From the NCBI RefSeq assembly GCF_011752005.1, contig NZ_JAAIJZ010000003.1, forward strand, positions 110,704 through 174,703: 64,000 nucleotides of DNA, read 5' to 3'. This DNA comes from Canibacter zhoujuaniae. Its GTDB lineage: Bacteria; Actinomycetota; Actinomycetes; Actinomycetales; Microbacteriaceae. This document shows positions 1-8,416 of the stretch, in pieces. Numbering within the stretch: position 1 is the first letter of the stretch; every line of letters begins with the position of its first letter. Below the pieces are notes generated by a model. The model did no database searches and was not told the origin of the DNA. It saw only the letters and a list, made by a program, of their open reading frames with translations. A program made the translations under genes and the position numbers.

Positions 1-1
1 T

Positions 2-1429
2 GAATACCTAACTCCCGCTTTTGCTGACGTTTGGGAGCCACGAGCTATCGCTTTGATCGATGAGGGCACGAGACCTTTTCAGCAGATTAGCGAAACATCC
101 GCCTCAGTTTCGATTTCAACCATCGCCCAGGTTGATCGCAATGGCATCCTCACCGTCAACCCAACGCAGAGCCAAACAAGCGAACTAAATTTTGAGTTTG
201 AGCGGGTCGGCAACGAGTGGCGCATCTCTCGCGCGCCCGTCGGAATCGTGCTCGATCGAAGCATGTTTACCACTGTGTGGATGCAAATTAGCCTGTACTA
301 TCCCGACAGCACCGGCACACTTTTCGCCGATCAACGCTGGTTTGTAAACGATACACTGCTGATGCAGCGGGTGCTTGAGCAACTGCTTGCAGGGCCCTCT
401 GCAATGCATCAGCTCGCCTACAGCCCGGCTATTCCAAACTCTGTTGCGCTGCAGTCACCGCCACTGATCGACGACGGCCGCATCAATGTTGAGCTATCGA
501 GCGCATTTGCTGAATTAAGCGACACCGCGATAGACACTTTCGCTGCCCAGTTAAACGCAACGCTCGCGCCACTTGGGGTGCTCGATCACTACACAATCTC
601 AACCGCCAGCAACCGCAGTGTCAGAGAGGGCTGGGTTGCGACAAAGCAGGAAGAAGAGCTTAGTAAGTTCCCCTACGCACTGCGCAATAATAGCTTCGGT
701 GAGCTGCGCGGCTCACTAATCGAGGGGCAGACTGCGTTGGCAGAGCCTCTGCAAAAGTTAAAACCCCTTGATGCAATGGTGAATATCGCCGGTGATCGCG
801 CAGCGGTGCTAACAACAAAGGGCGTGCATCTTGTGCAGGGCGATAGCGAGGCTCTGATTGACGCACGTAAGGATCTGTTAAACCCCTCACTAGACCCGTG
901 GGGTTACGTCTGGACGGCTGCCCCCGGTAGCAGCAGTCAGATTTTCGTGCAGAACGGCGAGGGCGCACCCACCGAGTTCCAAGTTCCAGCGGTGGAGTTG
1001 GACGGATTGCAGCAAATTCGCGTCTCTGCTGACGGCAATCTGCTCGCGATGCTCGTCACCCGCAACTCACAAACCAGTGTGCTTGTATCAGGTATCAGCC
1101 GTGATGCGCACGGGGCCCCAAACGGATTGGATCCCGCCGCCCACCTAGTGCTCACTCAGACCGGTAATGCGGTTGATATTGACTGGATCGACGGAAGTCG
1201 CTTTGTTGTGCTGTCCCGCGTGAGCGAGGCGGCAAAGGTGACAGTGGGCGGTGTCGGCTTGTTGCCGACCGACCGTGGCGTAGTGCCGAACGGTATTAGC
1301 GTGGCCGCCGCAGACAGCAGCCGTGGATTGCGCGTTCTTGATACAGACGGAACTGTGCTACGCCCGCAAGGCGCCAACGGCTGGACGCAGGCTGCCAGCG
1401 AGATCGCGCTGCTGGCTAAACGTATCTGA
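2..1429 (+). CDS. lpqB: LpqB-family lipoprotein, 5' end outside the window
   Basis: The frame is open from the first bases of the window to a TGA, giving about 475 residues; the signal peptide and lipobox lie upstream and are not visible. The first third has the GerMN type of fold (around the stretch FVNDTLLMQRVLEQLLAGPS), and the rest is a beta-propeller-like region with repeated short strands ending near LLAKRI. This is the layout of LpqB, a lipoprotein that in actinobacteria works with the MtrA/MtrB two-component system, whose genes are usually just upstream. A TTG occurs in frame at 53 but the reading frame upstream continues with typical LpqB residues (FADVWEPRAIAL), so it is an internal codon. 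comF follows after a short gap that contains one DnaA-box-like nonamer. Confidence 0.88.
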   Translation, partial: EYLTPAFADVWEPRAIALIDEGTRPFQQISETSASVSISTIAQVDRNGILTVNPTQSQTSELNFEFERVGNEWRISRAPVGIVLDRSMFTTVWMQISLYYPDSTGTLFADQRWFVNDTLLMQRVLEQLLAGPSAMHQLAYSPAIPNSVALQSPPLIDDGRINVELSSAFAELSDTAIDTFAAQLNATLAPLGVLDHYTISTASNRSVREGWVATKQEEELSKFPYALRNNSFGELRGSLIEGQTALAEPLQKLKPLDAMVNIAGDRAAVLTTKGVHLVQGDSEALIDARKDLLNPSLDPWGYVWTAAPGSSSQIFVQNGEGAPTEFQVPAVELDGLQQIRVSADGNLLAMLVTRNSQTSVLVSGISRDAHGAPNGLDPAAHLVLTQTGNAVDIDWIDGSRFVVLSRVSEAAKVTVGGVGLLPTDRGVVPNGISVAAADSSRGLRVLDTDGTVLRPQGANGWTQAASEIALLAKRI

Positions 1430-1467
1430 ATTTCTCGCACAGATTATCCACAGATTTTCAGGAGTTT

Positions 1468-2217
1468 GTGCTTGTAGGGGCCAGCTTGCGTAACCATTAT
1501 TTTATGACTGCCCACCCCTATTGGTATCGCGTGCTCCTTGATCTGCGAGCGCTGCTGTTCCCCAGCAACTGTTTTGGCTGCGGCCGTTTTGACAGGTTCC
1601 TGTGCCGCGACTGTCGACACCAAATTCGAGCACTCAGTCAAGAGGCGCTGCAATCACGCACCGTCTATTACCGCACGTCAGATTCTGCTCGGGGCCTCTC
1701 AGTTTGGTATCTCGCAAGCTATGAAGGTGTTCTGAAAGAGTGTCTGCTGCGCTACAAACATCAGGGGGCAACACAGTATGCGAAACTGCTGGGGGTTATT
1801 CTAAACGGCGCTGTCTCTAAAATCCCCGCTGCGCCGCAGTTGGTGTTGGTGCCGATGCCCTCGCGCCGCAGCAAAACTCGTGAGCGCGGCTACAATCACC
1901 TACGGTTGCTGCTGCGCTGTCGTGACGCTACTGCGGCACGAATTCCAGTTTGTTGGTTGCTGCGCGCGAGTTACTTTCGCACCTCCCAAGTTGGCAGCTC
2001 CGCGGGTGATCGGGAGAGAAACGCGCGGCGGGTGCGAGTCAACCGACGTAATTTCCAACGTCTGCGCAAACGATATCCATTAGCGCAGTTACTGTTGGTT
2101 GACGATGTCTGCACAACAGGGGCAACTTTGAGCGCGGCGGCGAGTGTTCTTGCAGATACGGGATGCAAGATTTTTGGGGCTGTGACACTGTGCAGCGCCA
2201 AACGTCACAAGTCTTGA
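1468..2217 (+). CDS. comF: ComF-family phosphoribosyltransferase-like protein
   Basis: A 249-residue protein with the ComF layout: an N-terminal zinc-binding region with two Cys pairs (C35/C38 and C46/C49, in CFGC and CRDC) and a C-terminal phosphoribosyltransferase fold with the PRPP loop LLVDDVCTTGATL at about residues 209–221. ComF proteins are linked to DNA uptake or processing of incoming DNA in competent bacteria, but the gene is kept in many non-competent actinobacteria between lpqB and hpf, so that role is not shown here. The GTG start at 1468 has AGGAG only three bases upstream; an ATG at 1504 (12 residues shorter) also fits the family N-terminus but has no clear ribosome site, so the start is uncertain. 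Confidence 0.85.
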   Translation: MLVGASLRNHYFMTAHPYWYRVLLDLRALLFPSNCFGCGRFDRFLCRDCRHQIRALSQEALQSRTVYYRTSDSARGLSVWYLASYEGVLKECLLRYKHQGATQYAKLLGVILNGAVSKIPAAPQLVLVPMPSRRSKTRERGYNHLRLLLRCRDATAARIPVCWLLRASYFRTSQVGSSAGDRERNARRVRVNRRNFQRLRKRYPLAQLLLVDDVCTTGATLSAAASVLADTGCKIFGAVTLCSAKRHKS

Positions 2218-2246
2218 TTGAAAACTCATCTTTAGGGGAGTATGGT
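2218..2246 (+). promoter_or_regulatory. Sigma-70 type promoter for hpf
   Basis: TTGAAA at 2218–2223 and TATGGT at 2241–2246 are separated by exactly 17 bases, a good match to the primary sigma factor consensus. The expected start of transcription lies near 2253. The transcript would begin just before an inverted repeat (GGCGGG at 2255–2260 with CCCGCC at 2288–2293), so the hpf leader can fold before the ribosome site GGAGGG. Confidence 0.6.
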
Positions 2247-2319
2247 TTGGTTAAGGCGGGCAGAGTTGCCCCCAACCCTGGGTGGCACCCGCCTTGCGTA
2301 GCACTGAAGGAGGGCCATC

Positions 2320-2943
2320 ATGGACGTCATCATTCGCGGACGTAACGTCAGCATCACCGATCGTTTTGAAGATTATGTAGGTGCCAAGACAGAGAAGATT
2401 GCCTCTCTCCTACCAAAGGCACAAAAGTTTGAGGTGCGGGTGTCACGCACAAGTGATAAAAGCCCCGAGCACGGTGACCGTGTTGAGATCACGATTGTCG
2501 TTCCCGGTTCAGTAATTCGCGCTGAGGCAACATCCGGAGATAAATTCTCAGCGTTCGATATCGCCTACGGTCGTGTGCTGGAGCGTGTGCGACGCGCAAA
2601 AGATAAGCGTAAGGTTGACCACCGTAAAGGAAAGGTTTCAGTTGCTGATGGCGCTTTTGCTGGTTTGGATATTGAAGCAGCACCGCCTGAGGCGTTTGGT
2701 TTGCACACCGGCGATGCTGGGCGAGATGAAAATGGTCAGGAAGATGATTACACCCCCATTTTTATTCGCACAAAGAGTTTTCCAGCTGTCGAGATGACCG
2801 CAGAGGCGGCTGTTGATCAGATGGAGCTGGTCGGGCACGATTTCTATCTGTTTATTGATGCTGCTAACGGTCGTCCAAGCGTTGTATATCGGCGCAAGGG
2901 CTGGAACTACGGTGTCATCTCGCTTGATGATGCGGCTGAGTAG
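2320..2943 (+). CDS. hpf: Long-form ribosome hibernation promoting factor
   Basis: A 207-residue protein. Residues 1 to about 100 form the S30AE/YfiA domain that binds the decoding and P-site region of the 30S subunit (starts MDVIIRGRNVSITDRFEDYV), and residues about 145–205 match the C-terminal dimerisation domain of long HPF, which drives 100S ribosome dimers in stationary phase. The linker is acidic and variable, as is usual. The start has a strong ribosome site (GAAGGAGGG) seven to eight bases before ATG. The gene has its own promoter and sits directly before secA, the usual order in Micrococcales. Confidence 0.95.
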   Translation: MDVIIRGRNVSITDRFEDYVGAKTEKIASLLPKAQKFEVRVSRTSDKSPEHGDRVEITIVVPGSVIRAEATSGDKFSAFDIAYGRVLERVRRAKDKRKVDHRKGKVSVADGAFAGLDIEAAPPEAFGLHTGDAGRDENGQEDDYTPIFIRTKSFPAVEMTAEAAVDQMELVGHDFYLFIDAANGRPSVVYRRKGWNYGVISLDDAAE

Positions 2944-3029
2944 TTCCCAGACAGCATTGGTAGAATTTGTCACGTATGTCTGCCAACCCGGCAGACGGTT
3001 TACTAACGCACACCCTGATGGAGCCGCAC

Positions 3030-5654
3030 GTGGCAAATGTGATAGAGAAAATTCTCCGTGTTGGAGAGGGTCGTATTCGCAAACAACTTGAGAAGATTGC
3101 GAAGCAGGTTGAAGACCTAGAGCCACTTTACGAGGAGTTAACAGACGAAGAGCTGCGTGAAGAGACAGCCGAGTTTCGGCAACGCCTCGAAGCTGGCGAA
3201 ACTCTCGACGACATTATGGCCGAAGCATTTGCGGCTGTGCGTGAGGCGGCAAAACGCACAATCGGTTTGCGCCCCTATCCGGTACAGATCATGGGTGGCG
3301 CAAACCTGCATCTCGGCAATATCTCTGAGATGAAAACCGGTGAGGGTAAAACCCTTGTGGCAACCATGCCGGCATATCTAAATGCTCTCACCGGTCGCGG
3401 CGTGCATGTTATTACCGTAAACGACTATTTGGCGCAGTATCAGTCAGATCTAATGGGTCGCGTGTTCCGCGCACTGGGTATGACCACGGGCTGCATCATC
3501 TCAAACCAGAGCCCCGCAGAACGCCGGAAACAGTATGACGCAGATATCACTTACGGCACGAACAACGAGTTCGGCTTCGACTATCTGCGCGACAACATGG
3601 CTTCAAGCGCCGACGCCCGCGTACAGCGCGGTCACTACTTCGCCATTATTGACGAGGTTGACTCGATTCTGATCGATGAGGCCCGCACACCGCTGATTAT
3701 TTCTGGCCCTTCATCGGGGGATGCAAACCGGTGGTACGCAGACTTTGCGAAAATTGCAAAAACACTGGTTGCCGGCGTTGATTATGAGGTTGATGAAAAG
3801 AAGCGCACCGTTGGAGTGCTCGAACCAGGCATCGAAAAGGTTGAAGACTACCTCGGTATCGAAAACCTTTACGAGTCAGTAAACACCCCGCTCATTTCGT
3901 TTTTGAATAACTCGATTAAAGCTAACGCGCTGTTCACTCGCGATAAGGACTACGTCGTGCTAGACGGCGAGGTGATGATCGTTGATGAGCACACCGGCCG
4001 TATCCTGCCGGGGCGCCGCTACAACGAGGGAATGCACCAGGCGATTGAAGCCAAAGAGGGTGTCCAGGTAAAAGCGGAAAACCAGATGCTGGCAACCGTT
4101 ACTCTGCAGAACTATTTCCGCCTCTACGAAAAGCTCTCCGGCATGACCGGTACGGCTGAAACCGAAGCCGCAGAGTTTATGAGCACCTACAAACTGGGTG
4201 TTGTGCCAATTCCGACCAACCGCCCAATGCAGCGCGTCGACCAGCCAGACCTCGTTTATAAAAACGAGCAGGTGAAGTTCGACATGATAGTAAACGACAT
4301 TGTTGAGCGTCACGCTAAGGGTCAGCCTGTGCTAGTTGGCACCACCTCGGTGGAAAAAAGCGAATACCTCTCGCGCCTGTTGGCGAAGAAGGGCATCCGC
4401 CACGAGGTGCTGAACGCAAAAAACCACGCACGTGAGGCGGCCATCGTAGCCCAGGCCGGTCGCCTGGGTGCGGTAACCGTAGCCACCAATATGGCCGGTC
4501 GCGGCACCGACATTATGCTCGGAGGTAACGCAGAGTTTCTTGCGGTGCAGGAGATGACGGCACGAGGATTCTCAACCGAGGAAAACCCTGAAGAGTACGA
4601 AGCTGCTTGGGACGAGGTTTTCGAAAACACCAAAGACTCTGTCGCCCAAGAGGCTGAAAAAGTAATCGCTGCCGGAGGTCTCTATGTGCTCGGCACCGAA
4701 CGTCACGAGTCACGTCGCATCGATAACCAGTTGCGAGGTCGTGCCGGCCGTCAGGGCGATCCTGGCGAGAGCCGCTTCTACCTGTCTCTGACCGACCATC
4801 TGATGCGTCTCTTCCAGTCTGGTCTGGCAAGCACTATGATGAATAATCCACGCATTCCCGACGACGCAGTGCTCGAAGGCAAGATCATGAGCCGTGGCAT
4901 TCAGTCGGCACAGACGCAGGTTGAGACGAGGAACGCCGAGATCCGCAAGAATGTGCTCAAATATGACGATGTTTTAAACCGTCAGCGGCAGGCTATCTAC
5001 GCCGATCGTGAGCAAATTTTGGACGGTGACGATATTCGTGATCGGGTGACTCAGTTTAGAGAAGACACCATCCGCAATATTGTTAACGCACACCAGAACG
5101 CTGACGGCGGCTGGGATCTTGACGGTATCTGGAACGAGCTGGGCCGCCTCTACCCAATGGGGATTACCGCTGATGAGCTGCTTGCGGCAGCGGGCGGAAA
5201 GTTCGGCAAAAACGGCGCTGACTACATCAGTCGTGAGCTAATTTCAGATGCCGAACACGCCTATAAGGCGCGCGAGGAAGAACTCGGCGAAATCGGTATG
5301 CGTGAGCTAGAACGTCGTGTTGTGCTCGCCACTATCGACCGTCACTGGCGTGATCATCTTTACGAGATGGAATATCTCAAAGAGGGCATCGGGTTGCGCG
5401 CTATGGCACAGCGCGATCCGCTCGTTGAATACCAGCGCGAGGGATATGAGCTCTTCCAGGCAATGACGGATCAGATCAAAGAAGAATCTTTGGGTATGAT
5501 TCACAACCTGCAGGTGCAGGTGCGCAAGGAAGCCGACCATGTTGAACTCGCAGGCGCAGGCCTTGAGGAAGAAACCACTCCGGATGAATCTGAGTTGAGC
5601 TACACCGCTCCTGACGAGGACGGCACAGCACACACAACCGGGGAACAACGCTAA
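3030..5654 (+). CDS. secA: Preprotein translocase ATPase SecA
   Basis: SecA powers Sec-dependent export through SecYEG. Seen here: the conserved N-terminus (VIEKILRVGEG), Walker A GEGKT at about residues 104–108, the DEVDSILIDEARTP Walker B region, the helicase-like second motor (ATNMAGRGTDI, then RRIDNQLRGRAGRQGD), and helical scaffold motifs (HWRDHLYEMEYLKEGIGLR). Length is about 874 residues. The start chosen is the GTG with GGAG six bases upstream, which gives the family N-terminus; TTG 2967 or ATG 2976 would add about 20 residues, and a TAGAAT box at 2961–2966 could support a leaderless start at 2976. The C-terminus ends in an acidic tail and lacks the CxCx(8)CH zinc site, so no SecB-type tail is present. 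Confidence 0.97.
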   Translation: MANVIEKILRVGEGRIRKQLEKIAKQVEDLEPLYEELTDEELREETAEFRQRLEAGETLDDIMAEAFAAVREAAKRTIGLRPYPVQIMGGANLHLGNISEMKTGEGKTLVATMPAYLNALTGRGVHVITVNDYLAQYQSDLMGRVFRALGMTTGCIISNQSPAERRKQYDADITYGTNNEFGFDYLRDNMASSADARVQRGHYFAIIDEVDSILIDEARTPLIISGPSSGDANRWYADFAKIAKTLVAGVDYEVDEKKRTVGVLEPGIEKVEDYLGIENLYESVNTPLISFLNNSIKANALFTRDKDYVVLDGEVMIVDEHTGRILPGRRYNEGMHQAIEAKEGVQVKAENQMLATVTLQNYFRLYEKLSGMTGTAETEAAEFMSTYKLGVVPIPTNRPMQRVDQPDLVYKNEQVKFDMIVNDIVERHAKGQPVLVGTTSVEKSEYLSRLLAKKGIRHEVLNAKNHAREAAIVAQAGRLGAVTVATNMAGRGTDIMLGGNAEFLAVQEMTARGFSTEENPEEYEAAWDEVFENTKDSVAQEAEKVIAAGGLYVLGTERHESRRIDNQLRGRAGRQGDPGESRFYLSLTDHLMRLFQSGLASTMMNNPRIPDDAVLEGKIMSRGIQSAQTQVETRNAEIRKNVLKYDDVLNRQRQAIYADREQILDGDDIRDRVTQFREDTIRNIVNAHQNADGGWDLDGIWNELGRLYPMGITADELLAAAGGKFGKNGADYISRELISDAEHAYKAREEELGEIGMRELERRVVLATIDRHWRDHLYEMEYLKEGIGLRAMAQRDPLVEYQREGYELFQAMTDQIKEESLGMIHNLQVQVRKEADHVELAGAGLEEETTPDESELSYTAPDEDGTAHTTGEQR

Positions 5655-5682
5655 GACTTCAGAAGAGGAAACAAATCTAACG

Positions 5683-6606
5683 ATGAACCAGAATCTCAGT
5701 AAGCAGGAACGCCGTAATCTGGCGCGCGAACAGGCTCGACTGGCACGCGAGCAGGAGGCGAAGAAAGCTAAACGCAACCGTATCACTATTCAGGCGCTCG
5801 TTGCTCTGGTTGTTGTTGGCGTGTTAGTGCTTGCCGGTCTCGCAATCGCGCAGCAGGTGCGTCCTGAAGGCCCTGCTGTCAGCGCGGCAAACATGCAGTC
5901 TGGCGGGGTTGTGTTCGGGAAAGATCTGCAGGTTGAAAAAACTCCGGCCTTAGCTGCCGACGAGAGCTTCGTGCCGACCGCTATTAACACTGCGGAGCGA
6001 CCTGTGCATGTGCAGCTCTACCTCGACTTTATTTGCCCTGCTTGTGGCGCGTTTGAACAGCGTTACGGGGAGCTGTTAGAAAAGCAGGCCGCTGCTGGCG
6101 ATCTCACCTTCGAGGTGACACCACTCAACTTCTTGGATGCATCCAGCGCAGGAACCCGCTACTCAACCCGCGCCGCTAACCTCTTCTCATGCGTCGTCGA
6201 TAAGCAGCCAGAACACGCATTTAAAGTGCAAAGGGCTCTGTTTGAAAAACAACCAGCAGAGGGCACCCCGGGTCTTAAAGACCAGGAGCTTTTGGATCTT
6301 GCGGTCTCTGCCGGCACTGAAAAGACTGCAGAGTTAACCAGCTGTGTAAACAGCCGCCCCTTCGGTTCTTTCACTTCGCGGGTTACTAACCAGGTAACCA
6401 GCGAAGGCATTATCGGCCTAAACGAAGGCTCACGTTTGGTTGGCAACCCAACCACTGGCGAGCTGCAGGAAGAGGGGAAACCACAGATTCTTGTGTCAAC
6501 TCCGACCGTGCTTGTCAATGGCGAACAGTGGGTGCCACAGCGCGATGGTGACCTCGAACAGTTCCTGTTGAAAACAATCCAAGACGCTAAAGCAGCAAAC
6601 GGATAA
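5683..6606 (+). CDS. Membrane-anchored DsbA/thioredoxin-like thiol oxidoreductase
   Basis: A 307-residue protein. Residues 1–32 are strongly charged and cytoplasmic, residues about 36–57 are one membrane helix, and the rest is an outside-facing thioredoxin fold with the active site C118-P-A-C121 (in FICPACGAFEQ) and a cis-proline region STPTVLVNG at about 272–280. Two further cysteines, C170 and C221, are well placed for the second structural disulfide known in actinobacterial DsbA-like proteins (MdbA type). The likely role is oxidative folding of exported proteins, fitting its place just after secA (28 bases). The partner that reoxidises it (VKOR or DsbB) is not in the window. It is followed by an inverted repeat that may end the transcript. 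Confidence 0.85.
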   Translation: MNQNLSKQERRNLAREQARLAREQEAKKAKRNRITIQALVALVVVGVLVLAGLAIAQQVRPEGPAVSAANMQSGGVVFGKDLQVEKTPALAADESFVPTAINTAERPVHVQLYLDFICPACGAFEQRYGELLEKQAAAGDLTFEVTPLNFLDASSAGTRYSTRAANLFSCVVDKQPEHAFKVQRALFEKQPAEGTPGLKDQELLDLAVSAGTEKTAELTSCVNSRPFGSFTSRVTNQVTSEGIIGLNEGSRLVGNPTTGELQEEGKPQILVSTPTVLVNGEQWVPQRDGDLEQFLLKTIQDAKAANG

Positions 6607-6610
6607 TTTT

Positions 6611-6651
6611 TAGCCGGTCGCAACTTGTGCAAAACGGGTTTCGACCGGCTA
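6611..6651 (+). terminator. Inverted repeat after the DsbA-like gene
   Basis: TAGCCGGTCG (6611–6620) pairs perfectly with CGACCGGCTA (6642–6651), a 10-bp stem with a 21-base loop, followed by TAATTTTAA. The long loop and mixed T tract make it a modest terminator. TATAAT at 6650–6655 overlaps its end and is the best -10 box for the following tRNA, with TTGTGC at 6625–6630 as a weak -35 (19-base spacing). Confidence 0.5.
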
Positions 6652-6681
6652 TAATTTTAACCGCGCTTGTTTTTAGCGCAT

Positions 6682-6757
6682 GCCGCCTTGGCGCAGTTGG
6701 TAGCGCAGTGCTCTTGTAAAGCGAAGGTCATCGGTTCGAGTCCGATAGGCGGCTCCA
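6682..6757 (+). tRNA. tRNA-Thr (anticodon TGT)
   Basis: A full cloverleaf of 76 bases including an encoded CCA. The acceptor arm GCCGCCT pairs with AGGCGGC, the D arm is GCGC/GCGC around AGTTGGTA, the anticodon loop is CTTGTAA with TGT at positions 34–36, and the T arm is ATCGG/CCGAT around TTCGAGT. The first anticodon-stem pair is a G–A mismatch. TGT reads threonine codon ACA. Confidence 0.95.
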
Positions 6758-6767
6758 TTTTTGAGTC

Positions 6768-6908
6768 ATGGTGCTTTCTGCCATCATCAGACTGGCTTTG
6801 ATTCTTTTAGGTGCATTAAAGGCTAAAGAAAACAAACTCTGGCTTTTTGCTTTGCTGCCTGGGGTTTTGAGCCTCGCTTTAGCTATTTGGCTTGCTTGGC
6901 CAAAGTAG
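6768..6908 (+). CDS. Possible 46-residue membrane protein
   Basis: An ATG-started frame 10 bases after the tRNA-Thr codes for 46 residues with two hydrophobic stretches (about residues 2–17 and 24–44) separated by a short charged loop (KAKENK) and ending WPK. This looks like a two-helix hairpin membrane protein. It has no good ribosome site, and codon use (many TTA, TTG and CTT leucines) is more AT-rich than in neighbouring genes. I do not recognise the family. It may be a real small protein or a chance hydrophobic frame. Confidence 0.35.
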   Translation: MVLSAIIRLALILLGALKAKENKLWLFALLPGVLSLALAIWLAWPK

Positions 6909-6949
6909 ATTAAAACACCAAATGCGCTTCTTCTAAAACAGACCGCAGC

Positions 6950-6955
6950 TAAACT
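6950..6955 (+). promoter_or_regulatory. -10 box placed for leaderless amidase transcript
   Basis: TAAACT ends six bases before the ATG at 6962, and there is no ribosome site. This TANNNT-N6-ATG arrangement predicts transcription starting at or next to the A of the start codon. Confidence 0.5.
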
Positions 6956-6961
6956 ACAGCT

Positions 6962-8386
6962 ATGACAAGCTTTCACTCCGCCACGCAAATAACCGCCCAG
7001 GTGCGCGCTGGCGAGAGCACTGCGGTATCGCAGGTGCAGGCTGCCAAGCAGCGGATCGCCACACTCGACCACCGTTTTAATGCGATTACAGTTGTGCGTG
7101 ATAGTGCTACAGCAGAGGCCGCCGCAGTCGACAAAAATCTACATGAAGCTGCACAGCCCACCCACCCACTGGCTGGTGTGCCCGTCGTGGTTAAAGAAGA
7201 ATATGACATTGCCGGAGATGTAACCACCCTTGGCGGGTGCGGTAACCTCAACCCCACAGCGTTTACAGCCCCCGTCATAACGAAGCTGCGTGATGCCGGC
7301 GCGGTAGTAGTTGCTCGCACTAATATGCCCGAGTTTGGGCAGTTCCCCGCGGGTGAAAGTGAATACCATGGCGCCACTCTCAACCCATGGAACCCGAATT
7401 ATTCGCCTGGCGGTTCCAGCGCGGGGTCGGCAGTTGCGGTTGCCACAGGAATGGTTCCTGTCGCCCTCGGCGCTGACGGCGGCGGATCACTGCGCATCCC
7501 AGCCGCAGCGTGCGGAGTATTTGGCCTCAAACCCACTCGCGGCCGCATCTCAAGCGCACCGCTCACCGAACATTGGCACGGTCTAGCCACTTTCGGCGCA
7601 ATAACACGCACCGCCCAAGACATGGCCACAACACTCGACACCATAAGCGGCAACGAGCCACACGACGTGTGGCGTCTCGACTCCCCCACACAGTCATTCA
7701 CCGAAGCAGTAAGCGCCGGCGCAACCGGCAAGTTCTATGGCGTGAATAATAGAAATCTTCGAGTTCGTTTTGCGTTAGCGCCGATCCTTAGGGGAATACG
7801 CATTAATACCGAAGTTGGGATGGCGATGCAGGCATTCCTGCCCCGCCTGACCGCACTCGGCCATGAGGTGAAGCAGACACAGTTTCGCTGGCCGGATCCA
7901 TCCAACGCATTTGTGCCGCTGCATCTGTCAGGCATGCACGTCGAAACAAAGCAGGTGCAGTTTAGGCGCAACCTCACCTCCCGCACAAAGAAAACCGCAC
8001 GCGTTGGCATGCTAGTGCCCCCATTTGCTGTGCGGCAGGCGCAGCTGCGTGCAGAAAAACTTGCGCACGCTGTAGATGAGCTGTTTCAAGGAGCCGATCT
8101 CATCGCTCTGCCCACCCAGGTCGATCTTCCGGAGAAGGCACACGTCTACGCGAATCTCAGCTGGCGTGCATCACTAACCCTTGCACGTAAGGGTATTGCG
8201 AATGCTGCTCTCTTTAACGTGACCGGGCATCCGGCGATGAGCATCCACGCAGGGTTCAGCGCTGCGGGTGTGCCCATCGGGATCCAGTTCGTTGCAAAAC
8301 GTGGCGCCGAAGGAATGCTGCTCGCTCTGGCCGCACAACTTGAGGCAGCCGGTGGCATCGTGGCGGAGTGGTCTGACACTGTTTAA
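6962..8386 (+). CDS. Amidase-signature family hydrolase
   Basis: A 474-residue enzyme of the amidase signature family, which hydrolyses amide bonds with a Ser–cisSer–Lys triad. The triad is visible: K78 (in VPVVVKEEYD), S152 in PGGSSAGSA, and the nucleophile S176 in ADGGGSLRIPA, with the usual 24-residue distance between the serines. The substrate cannot be told from sequence. It lacks the features and neighbours of GatA (no gatB or gatC nearby), so a broad-specificity or peptide/acyl amidase is more likely. The gene stands alone between the tRNA-Thr and ccsB, with a likely leaderless promoter. Confidence 0.88.
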   Translation: MTSFHSATQITAQVRAGESTAVSQVQAAKQRIATLDHRFNAITVVRDSATAEAAAVDKNLHEAAQPTHPLAGVPVVVKEEYDIAGDVTTLGGCGNLNPTAFTAPVITKLRDAGAVVVARTNMPEFGQFPAGESEYHGATLNPWNPNYSPGGSSAGSAVAVATGMVPVALGADGGGSLRIPAAACGVFGLKPTRGRISSAPLTEHWHGLATFGAITRTAQDMATTLDTISGNEPHDVWRLDSPTQSFTEAVSAGATGKFYGVNNRNLRVRFALAPILRGIRINTEVGMAMQAFLPRLTALGHEVKQTQFRWPDPSNAFVPLHLSGMHVETKQVQFRRNLTSRTKKTARVGMLVPPFAVRQAQLRAEKLAHAVDELFQGADLIALPTQVDLPEKAHVYANLSWRASLTLARKGIANAALFNVTGHPAMSIHAGFSAAGVPIGIQFVAKRGAEGMLLALAAQLEAAGGIVAEWSDTV

Positions 8387-8416
8387 TTTCAGGCTTCGCA
8401 AGTAAGATTAGTAGTT

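Noticed and set aside
1444..1452. Origin of replication at the DnaA box
   Set aside because: Only one box, with no dnaA, dnaN or rpmH nearby and no AT-rich unwinding region.
6611..6651. Riboswitch or leader of the tRNA
   Set aside because: A single simple stem that overlaps the tRNA promoter; better explained as a terminator of the upstream gene.
6728..7072. Minus-strand frame of about 114 codons across the tRNA-Thr and the amidase start
   Set aside because: It overlaps the tRNA and a real gene, with no protein-like features.
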